64,000 nucleotides of DNA from Candidatus Amulumruptor caecigallinarius (GCA_944321825.1 CALUMU010000002.1:186001-250000); one strand, 5' to 3'. Shown: positions 44,479-54,062, counted from the first letter of the stretch. The notes: generated from the sequence alone by a model not told the origin. Program-made: numbers and translations.

Positions 44479-45294
44479 TCACAGATGCTCTATCATGCCC
44501 CGGATAAGAGCGAGCATCTTGGGCTGGGCATTGACTGCGGCCTGCTGCACCTCCTCATGGGTGGGAACCTGCTTGATGTCCTTGCCGCCCAAATCGGTTA
44601 TCACCGACAAGCCGAACACCCTCATGCCGCCATGGACGGCCACAATGACTTCGGGGACAGTAGACATGCCCACGGCATCGCCGCCTATGATACGGAAATA
44701 TTCGTATTCGGCAGGAGTCTCAAATGTCGGGCCTGTAGTGCCGACATACACGCCGTGCATCAGGCGTATCTCCTTCTCCTCAGCCACATCATCGGCCAGA
44801 GCTATGAGTTTGTGGTCATAAGCCTCCGTCATGGCGGGGAAACGTACCCCCAACTCCTCGTAATTCTTTCCACGGAGCGGATTCTCTGGGAAGAGGTTGA
44901 TGTGGTCGGTGATGACCATGATATCGCCCACCTTGAACTCCTTGTTCATGCCACCGGCTGCATTGCTTACAAAGAGCGTCTCGACACCGAGCATCTTCAT
45001 GACCCTGACGGCAAATGTCACGCTCTTCATATCATAGCCCTCGTAGTAGTGGAAACGGCCCTGCATGGCCATCACGCGCTTGCCGTTGAGGGTGCCGAAT
45101 ATGAGGTTGCCAGAATGACCCTCGACTGTAGAGACGGGGAAATTAGGGATGTCGGCATAGTGCAGTGTCTGCTTATCCTCTATATAGTCAACCAACGAGC
45201 CGAGTCCCGACCCGAGGATTATGGCAATCTGGGGCATTTCGCCCGTTATCTTTCCACGAAGGAAATCTGCGGTCTGCTGAATCTGTTGTAACAT
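44479..45294 (-). CDS. punA: Purine nucleoside phosphorylase (trimeric type)
   Basis: 271 residues with IILGSGLGSLVDYIE, VEGHSGNLIFGTLNGK, MQGRFHYYEGY, LFVSNAAGGMN, VYVGTTGPTFETPAEY and DAVGMSTVPEVIVA, which mark the low-mass homotrimeric PNP family acting on inosine and guanosine. Cytoplasmic purine salvage. It follows lpxK after about 90 bases in the same direction. Confidence 0.95.
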   Translation of the reverse strand: MLQQIQQTADFLRGKITGEMPQIAIILGSGLGSLVDYIEDKQTLHYADIPNFPVSTVEGHSGNLIFGTLNGKRVMAMQGRFHYYEGYDMKSVTFAVRVMKMLGVETLFVSNAAGGMNKEFKVGDIMVITDHINLFPENPLRGKNYEELGVRFPAMTEAYDHKLIALADDVAEEKEIRLMHGVYVGTTGPTFETPAEYEYFRIIGGDAVGMSTVPEVIVAVHGGMRVFGLSVITDLGGKDIKQVPTHEEVQQAAVNAQPKMLALIRGMIEHL

Positions 45295-45384
45295 GGTAGT
45301 ATTGTTATTTTAAGGGAATTGTATAATCATAAAGCGACATAACAGGATGTCAAACCTTGAAAGCGGTTTAGATTACGTCAGCAA

Positions 45385-46494
45385 TCACTTGATGTTAGCT
45401 TTTTTAGCCAGACGGATATTGCGTATCAGCTGGCGGAGAGCCGGGTCGAACTCTTCCTCGTTCTGCGGCATGAACTCAACTTTTATAGGCAGGTAGAATA
45501 TGGAAGCCTTCAATGCATGAGGGAAATAAGGGTTGTTAGAGAGCCGCACTGCGTCTTTCTCCGTGGTCACGATAAACTTGCGCTGACCTGGAAGTTCGTC
45601 AAACTTTTTCTTAAGCATAGCCATATCGCTCTGGGAAAAAGCATGGTGGTCGGGGAATCGGAGCAGCTTCACCTTGGCCTTATAGTTGCGCAGGTGTTGC
45701 ACGAACGGACGTGGATTGGCCACGCCAGTAAGAGTGAGTATCGAATCGCTCTCGGTCAGCCAGTCGAGATACGGGATGTATGTCACGCTTTCAGGGAAAA
45801 CGCTCACAAGGTGACCGTAAGCATATTTGGAGAAAAAGAGCTTCTGGAACGGAAACAGGTTGAGGTTTTCCTTGAATATCCTGCAGTCCATCGGTTTCAT
45901 GTCGTCCGTACACTTAGTGACAACAACTACATCCGCACGGTTAAGAGCCGATACCGGCTCGCGCAACCGCCCCAGCGGGAGCAGTTTGTCATAAAACACC
46001 GGGCGGGTACACTCTGTCAGCACCACCGACACGGCAGGCTTGACGTAGCGGTGCTGGAAAGCGTCGTCGAGAATCATCAGATTGATGTCCTTATTGATTT
46101 CAAGCAGCTGTCTGATGCCTTTGACGCGGTCTTCGCACACTGCCACGGTTATATCGTCGCCATATTTCTGGAATATCTGATACGACTCGTCGCCGATATC
46201 CTCCGGACGCGAACGGTGTGTGGCCAGCACGAACCCTTTAGTGCGCCGCTTATATCCCCGGCTCAGCACCCCGATATTATAGTTATAGCGCAAGGCTTCT
46301 ATCAGGTACTCAGTATGGGGTGTCTTGCCGGTGCCTCCGATAGCTATGTTGCCAACAACTATGACCGGGACATCAAATTCGTGCTGCTTAAGGATTCCGG
46401 CATCAAACATCTTATTGCGCAACGCCATCACCGCCCCGTAGATTCGCGACAGGGGGTAAAGCAAAAGGGCATCTAATATCTTGCTCTTTGACAT
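45385..46494 (-). CDS. lpxK: Tetraacyldisaccharide 4'-kinase
   Basis: 369 residues. The P-loop is VGNIAIGGTGKTPHTEYL near residue 50, with GVLSRGYKRRTKGFV, ILDDAFQHRYV and LGRLREPVSALNRADVVVVTK after it. It adds the 4'-phosphate of lipid A at the inner membrane. ATG at 46494 (MSKSKILD) is taken as start; a TTG two codons upstream is possible. It lies about 100 bases after sppA and may be in the same operon. Confidence 0.95.
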   Translation of the reverse strand: MSKSKILDALLLYPLSRIYGAVMALRNKMFDAGILKQHEFDVPVIVVGNIAIGGTGKTPHTEYLIEALRYNYNIGVLSRGYKRRTKGFVLATHRSRPEDIGDESYQIFQKYGDDITVAVCEDRVKGIRQLLEINKDINLMILDDAFQHRYVKPAVSVVLTECTRPVFYDKLLPLGRLREPVSALNRADVVVVTKCTDDMKPMDCRIFKENLNLFPFQKLFFSKYAYGHLVSVFPESVTYIPYLDWLTESDSILTLTGVANPRPFVQHLRNYKAKVKLLRFPDHHAFSQSDMAMLKKKFDELPGQRKFIVTTEKDAVRLSNNPYFPHALKASIFYLPIKVEFMPQNEEEFDPALRQLIRNIRLAKKANIK

Positions 46495-46591
46495 CGGCAA
46501 TAAACGGTGTCAGCCTAAGAAGCTGTTTGATGACTTTTACAGCCTATTGAAATCCATCAATCATAGCCACATTCGCACACAGCAGAGCATG

Positions 46592-48376
46592 TCAGAAATC
46601 AACAGAGGTCATGGCACGCGCCTGCACAGGCTCCATCTCCGAAATCTGGCGCATTTCCTTCCACATGGGATATGCCGCACCGAGCTGGTGCATGGTGATA
46701 CGTTCCTCCACCACGTTACGCAGACGCAGGAGGTCATAGAGGAGGTCATATTCCGACTTCGGATATTCCACGACATCCGTGCGGCTCATGCCGAGCTGCT
46801 TGGTCATGTCAGCCACAGCGGCATCCAGGCCTCCGAGCTTATCGACCAGCCCCAGCTTCAGAGCTGTCATGCCGTCCCATACTCGACCTTCGGCGATGGT
46901 AAGTAATTTGTCCATAGGCATATTGCGACCTTCGGAACACCGCTTGGTAAACAACGCATATCCACGGTCAACATTACGCTGCAATGCCGCGACAGAGCGG
47001 GCGGACGGTTTAGCAAACAGATTGAACAGCTCACCCTGCGGGTTCGTCAAGTACTGGTCGAAATGTATGCCGAGCTTATCATTAAACAGCTCCGCTGCAT
47101 TTGGAATCATTCCGAATATACCGATGCTGCCCGTAATAGTCAGCGGTTCGGCATAAATCTTGTCGGCACCGCAAGATATGTAGTAGCCTCCAGACGCGGC
47201 ATAATTGCCCATCGACACATAGAAAGGCTTGCCTGTGACTTTCTTGAACTGGTCAAGAGCCTCCCATATCTGCTCTGACGCAAATGCGCTGCCTCCGGGC
47301 GAGTCGACGCGGAGTATCAGACCCGCCACATTGTCGTCATTCATAATGGCTTCTATCTCGGGCACAAGGCTTTCGGCAGATATGCCGGAAGTGCCAGAGT
47401 CAGAAATATCTCCTTCAGCATAAAGCACGGCCACATGCTGCTTCTTGTTTTTGGGCTGAGTGGCATCCTTGACCGTCTTAGTCGCAGCATATTGCTCCAC
47501 ACCTACCCAATTTATATCGGCAGCCTTTTCGCAATCGGTCAAATCCGCGATGAGAGTGTTGATTTCATGGCGGTAGGCCAGACGGTCCACCACTTTTTCA
47601 CGCAAGAGGAACTGCGGGTCCTGGAACAGGAGGAGCGAATCGGCCCACTGGTTGACCTTGGCTGCAGTCACCTGACGGTTGTCGGCGATGTTCTTGCGCA
47701 TATAACCCCACATCGAGCCGAGGAACTGCGCGTTCTGCTCGCGGGCGGCATCGCTCATGCCATTGAGTATAAACGGTTCTACCGCACTCTTGTATGTGCC
47801 TACTTTAACCACCGTAACCGACACACCTACCTTGTCAAGGAAATCCTTGCCGTAGAAAGTCGCAGCTCCGATTCCGTGGATGTCAATCGCGCCCACGGGA
47901 TTGAGAAACAGGCTGTCAGCTGCGGAGGCTATGTAATACTCGCTCTGAGAATAGGAGTCGCCATAGGCATAGACCCATTTGCCCGACTTCTTGAATTTCT
48001 TGATAGCCCGGGCCAGGGCATCGGCCTGTGCCGTTCCGAAATCGCCATCACGAGCCTCTATGAACATACCGTCGATATTGCCATCGTTCGCAGCCTCCTC
48101 TATCGCCTTGATAGCTTTGGCGAGAGGGAGCGGAGCCTTTATGTCGTCCGTGATGATGTCAGTGAGTGACGGGCGGTCGCTATTGTGTTCGACCAAGTCG
48201 ACATCGAGGCTGAGATGCAGCACCGAGTGAACTTTGGTTTCCATATTGGCATAATCCTTGGACACCGATGACGAACTTACAGCAATAACTAACACTACAG
48301 TGCCCAGCACTATGAGAATCCCTGTAATCCACAGGGCGGCCATTGAACCCAGAAAAGCGATGAAAAACTTTCTCAT
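46592..48376 (-). CDS. sppA: Signal peptide peptidase SppA, 67K type
   Basis: 594 residues with an N-terminal membrane anchor (GSMAALWITGILIVLGTVVL) and two SppA domains. The first holds a lysine-containing segment (VVKVGTYKSAVEPFILNGM), the second the serine nucleophile region YAASGGYYISCGADKIYAEP with GSIGIFG. The tandem-domain form degrades leftover signal peptides in the inner membrane. ATG at 48376 (MRKFFIAFLGS) is chosen; 32 upstream codons are not family-like. A -7 box lies about 107 bases upstream. Confidence 0.93.
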   Translation of the reverse strand: MRKFFIAFLGSMAALWITGILIVLGTVVLVIAVSSSSVSKDYANMETKVHSVLHLSLDVDLVEHNSDRPSLTDIITDDIKAPLPLAKAIKAIEEAANDGNIDGMFIEARDGDFGTAQADALARAIKKFKKSGKWVYAYGDSYSQSEYYIASAADSLFLNPVGAIDIHGIGAATFYGKDFLDKVGVSVTVVKVGTYKSAVEPFILNGMSDAAREQNAQFLGSMWGYMRKNIADNRQVTAAKVNQWADSLLLFQDPQFLLREKVVDRLAYRHEINTLIADLTDCEKAADINWVGVEQYAATKTVKDATQPKNKKQHVAVLYAEGDISDSGTSGISAESLVPEIEAIMNDDNVAGLILRVDSPGGSAFASEQIWEALDQFKKVTGKPFYVSMGNYAASGGYYISCGADKIYAEPLTITGSIGIFGMIPNAAELFNDKLGIHFDQYLTNPQGELFNLFAKPSARSVAALQRNVDRGYALFTKRCSEGRNMPMDKLLTIAEGRVWDGMTALKLGLVDKLGGLDAAVADMTKQLGMSRTDVVEYPKSEYDLLYDLLRLRNVVEERITMHQLGAAYPMWKEMRQISEMEPVQARAMTSVDF

Positions 48377-48482
48377 TATTTCAATTAGATGATGTGTTAT
48401 CGACTGGCATTGGTGTAAATGACACATACGTAAAAAACAGCTTCCGCGCCACCTTGTATATGTGCACAACACACTTATCTTG

Positions 48483-48490
48483 CAAAGTTA
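48483..48490 (-). promoter_or_regulatory. -7 box for sppA
   Basis: TAACTTTG on the minus strand; leader of about 100 bases to the start at 48376. The stretch from here to 48705 holds no gene I can support. Confidence 0.6.
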
Positions 48491-48705
48491 ATAAAATATG
48501 CCACTTAATAAAAATAAATTTACATACTGCCGATGCTTAATTAATGTTCCATCGCTGTTTTGAAATAGCACCGCGCATGTCATACAATCCAAGAAAAAAC
48601 GACTAATGGGTGTGGGCGGCAAGAATGACGAGGGGCTAACCAGAAGATTACAAAAGACGGCGGCAAGACACCGAGATTGCAGCTTGTTTCAGCACATAAA
48701 ACAAT

Positions 48706-48742
48706 CTGCCGCGACACGTGAACTAAACACGTATCGCGGCAG
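48706..48742 (-). terminator. Terminator of the WG-repeat gene
   Basis: 15-base arms CTGCCGCGACACGTG and CACGTATCGCGGCAG with one mismatch; on the minus strand ATTGTTTTATG follows. 23 bases after the stop codon. Confidence 0.8.
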
Positions 48743-48765
48743 AGGCAGACTATCGAAACATAGGA

Positions 48766-51489
48766 TTATCTGACTTTGAACAGCCGGTCAAGTGTCTCAT
48801 TTATCGACCGGACGTTTAGGCCTTTCATTATTTCGTACTGATTGGCAAACTCGCGGTATTGCTGACCCAAGCTTTGGGCGACACCTTCGGCCATGGTCGG
48901 TTCGCCGTATATCGAAGCCGGTGGTGTCCACAGCAATTGCCGTCCTCCGCTAACCGGCTTCATCCGCACACCTTTCACAAAATCGGAGGTAAGACCTCGG
49001 TCCACTTTGGTGATGAAGAAGCCTTGCTCATACGACACTATGCTTGGATCTCCTCCGGGTACCCAACCTCGCGGAGAGAACCGTTGCAGCTCGCCGAACG
49101 TGAACTCGCCGGTAGCCGGATCAATGTCGAGCATTTCCACGCGATAATGAGCCGGTGAAATGCTCGCCGCATCAAAGTTGTCAAACATCAGCATCAGATT
49201 GGCCATCAGAGCCTCCATAGCGTTGACATCGTTGGCCTTGGCACCGGTCGACACAACCCGTGTGTTAGCCATTATGTGACAACCGCCGTCAAACACGAGC
49301 CATTGACGCCTGTCGTCAGTACGTGTGATACCCAGCACTTTCATCGGCACCGGGAAGAAATTGAAGGTGACCAGCGAACCCTCTTTGGGCGCACCCATCG
49401 AGCGCAACTGGCTTTTCACGGGAGTCTCGGGATCATTGACTATAGTGAACACGCCAGCTGTATTTTCACCATAAGGCGAGCTATAGGAGTTATCGGGACT
49501 CATTTCGAGGTAGATTTTCATCTCCGGTATGCCCATCAGCTGTTCGTTGAACGCCATTCCAGTAAGCGAGCCCTCAAAAGCGCCTTTGCCCGCAGCCGGA
49601 GTCTCCTCTTCCTTTACAAACAGCAAAGTTATCTCACCGTTACCTCTCACGACATATTCGGAGCCTTTGCCTGAGAGCGTGAAGGAGTCCTTGTTGTCTA
49701 TGCCTGTAAGTATCCAGCCTTCGTTGACCGTACCGCCGATCTTCACCGTGTCGGCATAATGATAGCGGCCGGATCCGGTGACATTGGCGGCTTCTGCCGG
49801 GCTGGCCTTGACTGTCACTTGATATGTCACATCGTTGACCTGCTTCGGGCCTTTGGGATCGCCGCCTATGACTTTCAGGCCGCCAGTATATGGTGGCACC
49901 GGTGGTATTGGTGTTGGTATTGGTATTGGTGTTGGTTCTGGTGGTTCTGGTCCAGGCTCTACGGGTTCTATCGGCTCCGGCAATGTCGTGACATCGCCCC
50001 TGCCCGCTGCTTCATCTTTGCTGAACGCCACTACAATGTTTCCCGCCAGATCGGTTATGCCTACATAGGTGTGGGAGCCATTCCAATCCAAAGTAGCCTG
50101 AAACGGTGCATATCCATCAGCAGAAAACCGCCCTACGCTACCGTTGCGAGGATAAGAATTGCCGGCTGAAAGCAGGTGGCGCCCCGAGGCAGAGAAGACG
50201 TTATCTTCGTCGACCGTCACCACTCCAGCCTCCGAATAATCGAAAGCTTGCACAATATCGCGTTTCAGATAACTGAGCGACATTCTCCTCTTAGGCACAA
50301 ACTTGCTGTCTACGGCGGTGAAACACTCATCGCCGCTATTGCGGGTGAAGGCATAGCCGTCAAAGAATCTGGTTGCCCAAGCATATTTGCGCACAGGTTG
50401 CCCTTTGAGGTCGTAATATGTGGCGTTACGATAGTCGACGAACATATCTTCAGCTATATCGCTTATACTTTGCGCATATTGCAGGGTGGGAGCGTCGATT
50501 GGAGGCTTAACCACCTCTTTGCCCGACGTGTCGATGAACACAGGATAGTCTTTCCCTTCTCCTTTGGCTATCACCAACGCATATCCGCCAGAAAAGTCAC
50601 GCACCTCGACATATTGCGGAGCCAAAGCCACATTACCTTTATCATCAAGGTATCCCCATCGTCTCTTAATGTTGTCATAATAGGCTCTGCGCCCGTCACG
50701 CAAATATCTGGCACCGTTTCCTATAGTCATATCCATTTTGGACTTAAGGCTATAATCCATTGCCAAAGACGGCCATATCTTTTCACCCTTGGTATTGATG
50801 TAGTAGACACCTGATTTCCTGCCCTCGGAATATGACACTTTGGCAACGCCGTCATAAAATTGAGTGGATTCCTTAATCGACACCGGGAGTTCGCGCACCG
50901 AGCCGTCTCCGTACAGGATGTATAGCGGTTGCTTCCCGGCACTGTTCCTTTTTCCGGCTTTCACTATGGCCGCCCCACTGTCAAAACGCGGCTGCTCGCC
51001 AGAGGATACCCACTCAGGAGCGAAGAGATATTCACCCGTAACTGTATAAAAACTGAAATATGCGGCATAACCAATCTCCCTGTTATATTCAAGCACTGAA
51101 AATATCCCGTCTGAAGGAGTCGAGATGCCGTTCAAGCTCACCGAGCTGACTTTGAACAAGGTCTCACGGGTAAGGTGGGGCACTGCCACATTTTGCTCAG
51201 CCATCTGGCGCAGCTGCTCGGTGGTGTACATCGGTGATGAATGTGAGTCGTCAGCCTTGTCTGCCGGGGAGGAGACGGCTTCCGAAGTGGTTTTGTCGTC
51301 TGGTTTCCGACTTGAATTATCGCCCTCCAGAGCAGAGTTGATGGATTTGACGGTCTCATTGACCTTCTTTTCCACTTTTTCTTTTACTTTGCCTGCTTTC
51401 TTTAGCAGCTTTGACAGCTGGGCCTCGCTGATTGCCGGTATCGCCAATGCCACAGCTGCGATAACGGTATATGCCACGATACGTTTCAT
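48766..51489 (-). CDS. WG-repeat-containing exported protein
   Basis: 907 residues: a cleavable signal peptide (ending SEAQ), a lysine-rich helical segment (about 25-60), a beta region with WG-repeat-like units such as RRWGYLDDKGNVALAPQYVE and KSGVYYINTKGEKIWPSL (about 130-480), a proline-rich linker near 505-545 made of PTPIP units, then a C-terminal half (about 550-907) with a KASPAEAANVTGSGRYHYAD segment resembling a PKD/Ig-like or InlB_B-type repeat. The last 250 residues match no family I know. It is transcribed alone and ends in a terminator. Location probably periplasmic or surface; role unknown. Confidence 0.75.
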   Translation of the reverse strand: MKRIVAYTVIAAVALAIPAISEAQLSKLLKKAGKVKEKVEKKVNETVKSINSALEGDNSSRKPDDKTTSEAVSSPADKADDSHSSPMYTTEQLRQMAEQNVAVPHLTRETLFKVSSVSLNGISTPSDGIFSVLEYNREIGYAAYFSFYTVTGEYLFAPEWVSSGEQPRFDSGAAIVKAGKRNSAGKQPLYILYGDGSVRELPVSIKESTQFYDGVAKVSYSEGRKSGVYYINTKGEKIWPSLAMDYSLKSKMDMTIGNGARYLRDGRRAYYDNIKRRWGYLDDKGNVALAPQYVEVRDFSGGYALVIAKGEGKDYPVFIDTSGKEVVKPPIDAPTLQYAQSISDIAEDMFVDYRNATYYDLKGQPVRKYAWATRFFDGYAFTRNSGDECFTAVDSKFVPKRRMSLSYLKRDIVQAFDYSEAGVVTVDEDNVFSASGRHLLSAGNSYPRNGSVGRFSADGYAPFQATLDWNGSHTYVGITDLAGNIVVAFSKDEAAGRGDVTTLPEPIEPVEPGPEPPEPTPIPIPTPIPPVPPYTGGLKVIGGDPKGPKQVNDVTYQVTVKASPAEAANVTGSGRYHYADTVKIGGTVNEGWILTGIDNKDSFTLSGKGSEYVVRGNGEITLLFVKEEETPAAGKGAFEGSLTGMAFNEQLMGIPEMKIYLEMSPDNSYSSPYGENTAGVFTIVNDPETPVKSQLRSMGAPKEGSLVTFNFFPVPMKVLGITRTDDRRQWLVFDGGCHIMANTRVVSTGAKANDVNAMEALMANLMLMFDNFDAASISPAHYRVEMLDIDPATGEFTFGELQRFSPRGWVPGGDPSIVSYEQGFFITKVDRGLTSDFVKGVRMKPVSGGRQLLWTPPASIYGEPTMAEGVAQSLGQQYREFANQYEIMKGLNVRSINETLDRLFKVR

Positions 51490-51732
51490 GATATTGTATG
51501 TATAATGTGTTGGTTTTAGTCCCCAAATTACTCAAAATGCCGGCAGCTGCGAGGCATAAACGATACAATTTGCGGTATCAATCAGTAAAATCCATACCCA
51601 TGCATGTAACAATCAATAAAACATATATGTCACAAACAGTATATCTCCGCTGGCTGTCAAATAATTAACTCACGGAAAAACAGCGCATAATCTGGAAACG
51701 CTGAGCGTCTATGGAAGTATGAAATACAGACA

Positions 51733-52113
51733 TCAGGATGAGTGGTCCGCTCGACTTTTTACGATAACAGCCATGTTGTCGAACGCCCAGTCAAACAAGG
51801 CATTGAGGTGAGGTATGAGCGAAGCCGTAAGCTTTGTTGCCGAGTATTCGACCCGAGGGGGCACTTCTGCAAAAACCTCACGCCGGACGTAACCGTCCTG
51901 TTCGAGAGTCCGGAGCGTGGTGGTGAGCATCTTCTGTGAAATATCTGGCACCGACCGCTGCAACTCCTTGAACCTGACCGGTCTGTCGTGCAGCGAAAGT
52001 GTATACAGCACGAGAAGCGACCATTTGTCGGCAATGCGGGCTAATACATTGCGGATGGGGCAATCGGGAAACGGCATGTCACGCACTACGAGTTGTCTAT
52101 CCATATCTGGCAT
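51733..52113 (-). CDS. HxlR-family winged-helix regulator
   Basis: 126 residues with the HxlR pattern CPIRNVLARIADKWSLLVLY, RFKELQRSVPDISQKMLTTT and LRTLEQDGYVRREVFAEVPP, then VEYSATKLTASL. Such proteins often sense oxidants or electrophiles through the N-terminal Cys (here Cys18 in FPDCPI). ATG at 52113 or the one three codons later (52104) could start it. It is divergent from a cupin gene; a promoter with a direct repeat at 52128-52167 suggests self-control. Confidence 0.92.
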   Translation of the reverse strand: MPDMDRQLVVRDMPFPDCPIRNVLARIADKWSLLVLYTLSLHDRPVRFKELQRSVPDISQKMLTTTLRTLEQDGYVRREVFAEVPPRVEYSATKLTASLIPHLNALFDWAFDNMAVIVKSRADHSS

Positions 52114-52127
52114 ATTGTATTACGCTA

Positions 52128-52159
52128 CAAAAGTAACCAAAAGCATTTTATTCACCAAA
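52128..52159 (-). promoter_or_regulatory. Promoter of the HxlR gene
   Basis: On the minus strand TTTG (52159-52156), 20-base spacer, TACTTTTG (52135-52128). The start codon is 14 bases further on. Confidence 0.72.
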
Positions 52160-52167
52160 AGTATTTT
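52136..52167. promoter_or_regulatory. Direct repeat, likely operator for the HxlR protein
   Basis: ACCAAAAGCATTTT (52136-52149) and ACCAAAAGTATTTT (52154-52167), 18 bases apart. One copy lies in the promoter spacer, the other covers the -33 box of the HxlR gene. Confidence 0.55.
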
Positions 52168-52264
52168 CGACACTTAGTTAATTTTTGTCAAAACATCCGT
52201 ATGTAAACATCTGACAACCAGCATTAGTCACCGCAAGGTAACCAAGTCTCACCGCAGTACCTAC

Positions 52265-52295
52265 TTGACATCCACGATTCAGGAGGATAATTTTG
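52265..52295 (+). promoter_or_regulatory. Promoter of the cupin gene
   Basis: TTGACA (52265-52270) and TAATTTTG (52288-52295). The distance from TTG to the -7 box is 20 bases. The start codon is at 52325. Confidence 0.72.
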
Positions 52296-52324
52296 CATAA
52301 ACAAAACCAATAATCCTAACATTC

Positions 52325-52678
52325 ATGAGCAACTACACCAAAACCACCGTCCTTTCTGAAGCCTCCCGCACCGAACTCCATGATGTACTCAACCTGACAG
52401 GTGCAGAAGTGTCGATCAACAACATGCCTGCCGGCACAGCCGTGCCTTTCGTCCACTACCATAAGCACAACGAAGAAATCTACGGCATCATCTCGGGAAA
52501 AGGCACCATCACCCTTGACGGAGAGACGATAGAACTCAATGCAGGCGACTGGCTCAGAGTAGCACCCGAAGCCAAGCGTCAGATTGCGGCTGCTGCAGAC
52601 TCGCCCATCAGTTTCATCTGCATCCAGGCAAAAGCCGGCTCACTTGAAGGTTTCTCCATGACCGATGGCGTCGTATAG
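52325..52678 (+). CDS. Cupin-domain protein
   Basis: 117 residues forming one cupin barrel. Metal-site motif: VHYHKHNEEIYGIISGKGTI (two His and a Glu), with the second motif weakly kept around PEAKRQIAAA, where the usual His is missing. Similar small cupins act as sugar-binding, quercetinase-like or detoxifying proteins. It is divergent from an HxlR regulator, as many HxlR-controlled redox genes are, so a role in an oxidative or electrophile response is plausible. Confidence 0.83.
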   Translation: MSNYTKTTVLSEASRTELHDVLNLTGAEVSINNMPAGTAVPFVHYHKHNEEIYGIISGKGTITLDGETIELNAGDWLRVAPEAKRQIAAAADSPISFICIQAKAGSLEGFSMTDGVV

Positions 52679-52730
52679 ACAATCAGGCACCGGCTGCTAT
52701 ATCACGATTAGTCAGAGCCAACACACAATG

Positions 52731-52776
52731 AAAGATACGATGCCGTGGACAAAATCCACGGCATCGTATCTTTTCA
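52731..52776. terminator. Strong terminator between the cupin and PepSY-like genes
   Basis: 19-bp perfect stem (AAAGATACGATGCCGTGGA and its complement) around CAAAA, ending in TTTT. It can act for the cupin gene on the plus strand and, through the A-rich left flank, for the opposite strand. A second smaller hairpin (CATATGGAG arms) follows at 52784-52816. Confidence 0.85.
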
Positions 52777-52839
52777 TAATACTACATATGGAGCGGCCTG
52801 ATCCGTCTCCATATGTAAAGGTTATTTTGTCAGCATGGG

Positions 52840-53280
52840 CTACTTTCTGGCCGGCATGGGCTTTGCGTCCTCTGTAAGCATGAGCTCGGAGCCGTTGGAC
52901 AGCTCCACTTTGTATCCGCCACGCTTACGGGAGATTTCGACGATGCTTTGAGACTGGAAATTTGCATTTACATATTTGACGATTGCAGCCGGGATGACAG
53001 CCGAGGGGATGGACTTGCCACGAGCGGATTTCAGTCCTTTCCACGTGCCGTCAGACATAAATTCGAGTTCCGCACCGCTTTCCATATCCACATCGTATTC
53101 GATGCCATGGCTGCCACGATCCTTTTCAGCCTCCCAGACCTTATCATCAGGGAAATATTTTGAGATGAAAGTCTGCGCTGCCTTTGGCAGTTCGGATTGA
53201 GTGATGGGAGTACCGGCAAACACTCCCGACGAAACAGATGCAGCGACTACGCTGAACAACGTTACTAAGAATTTTTTCAT
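52840..53280 (-). CDS. PepSY-like (BLIP-related) periplasmic protein
   Basis: 146 residues: signal peptide (MKKFLVTLFSVVAASVSSGV), then two copies of a PepSY-like unit: ELPKAAQTFISKYFPDDKV with GIEYDVDMESGAELEFMSDG, and VIPAAIVKYVNANFQSQSI with GGYKVELSNGSELMLTEDAK. Such proteins are common in Bacteroides and of unknown function, perhaps protease inhibitors or binding proteins. ATG at 53280 is chosen; the 32 upstream codons are hydrophobic non-family sequence. A -7 box lies 63 bases upstream. Confidence 0.85.
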   Translation of the reverse strand: MKKFLVTLFSVVAASVSSGVFAGTPITQSELPKAAQTFISKYFPDDKVWEAEKDRGSHGIEYDVDMESGAELEFMSDGTWKGLKSARGKSIPSAVIPAAIVKYVNANFQSQSIVEISRKRGGYKVELSNGSELMLTEDAKPMPARK

Positions 53281-53342
53281 GTTTGAGGATTTTGAAGTTA
53301 TAGGAAGTTTGTCGTTTGGCTGTAGAATCTCCACAGCAAATG

Positions 53343-53350
53343 CAAAGATA
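53343..53350 (-). promoter_or_regulatory. -7 box for the PepSY-like gene
   Basis: TATCTTTG on the minus strand, 63 bases before the start codon. Confidence 0.6.
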
Positions 53351-53440
53351 AAAAAAAGACTGCATAAAAAAACCATGCTTCAAGGTGCGCCCTGCCTATA
53401 CTCGGCATGGCGAAACAGCAACGTCGCCCAATCGAGCGAA

Positions 53441-53472
53441 TTTGGATAAATAGATGTAATTTGCTAAATTTG
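53441..53472 (+). promoter_or_regulatory. Promoter of the NfeD/SPFH pair
   Basis: TTTG (53441-53444), 20-base spacer, TAAATTTG (53465-53472). The leader to the ATG at 53610 would be about 130 bases. Confidence 0.72.
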
Positions 53473-53609
53473 GGGAAAGAAGCGGTTTATGACGCTTTTT
53501 AAGCAAGTCGCAAAGGATTAACTTACGTGTATCCGATACTTATAGCATTTATTGTTTTTTAAGATTACTTATTTCATTTTATAACCCGACCAAACACTCT
53601 GCCACAGCT

Positions 53610-54062
53610 ATGGAAACATGGATTATATGGCTTACAGTCGCTGCAGCTCTCATAATAATCGAGCTGCTGACACAATGGATTGCCACGTTCTGCATCGCTA
53701 TCGGATGTATCGCCGCGATGATTGCCTATCTATGCGGCGCACCTATGGCATGGCAGCTCGTATGGCTTGCTACAGGGACGATAGGCGGATTTGTTTGCTT
53801 CATCCCTCTGTTCAAGCGCCGCATCGAGCGCAAGAGACATGCATCAGGCACTGCCGAAGCCAGCAACATGGATGCCATGCTGGGGCGCAAGGCCAAAGTC
53901 ATAGTGGCAATCCCGGCCGACGGACTGGGGCGTGTGAAGCTCGACGGCGACAACTGGCAGGCACAATGCGACACACCTGTGGAGGTTGGCGCAGAGGTCA
54001 CGGTAACCGGCTATGACAGTATCATACTCCAAGTTGCCCCGTCAGACGAATCTGCCGGATAA
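53610..54062 (+). CDS. NfeD-family membrane protein
   Basis: 150 residues: two or three hydrophobic segments in the first 70 (IIWLTVAAALIIIELL and the following), a basic loop, then a small beta-barrel OB-like domain with MLGRKAKVIVAIPADGLGRV and VEVGAEVTVTGYDSIIL. NfeD proteins pair with SPFH proteins; the SPFH gene follows after 67 bases and completes the usual two-gene unit. Confidence 0.9.
   Translation: METWIIWLTVAAALIIIELLTQWIATFCIAIGCIAAMIAYLCGAPMAWQLVWLATGTIGGFVCFIPLFKRRIERKRHASGTAEASNMDAMLGRKAKVIVAIPADGLGRVKLDGDNWQAQCDTPVEVGAEVTVTGYDSIILQVAPSDESAG

Noticed and set aside
44485..45291. A 268-codon open frame opposite punA, and similarly long frames opposite lpxK, thiL, sppA and the coiled-coil lipoprotein gene.
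   Set aside because: They are fully covered by genes with clear family motifs, have no signal peptide or domain, and their length follows from GC-rich codon shadowing.
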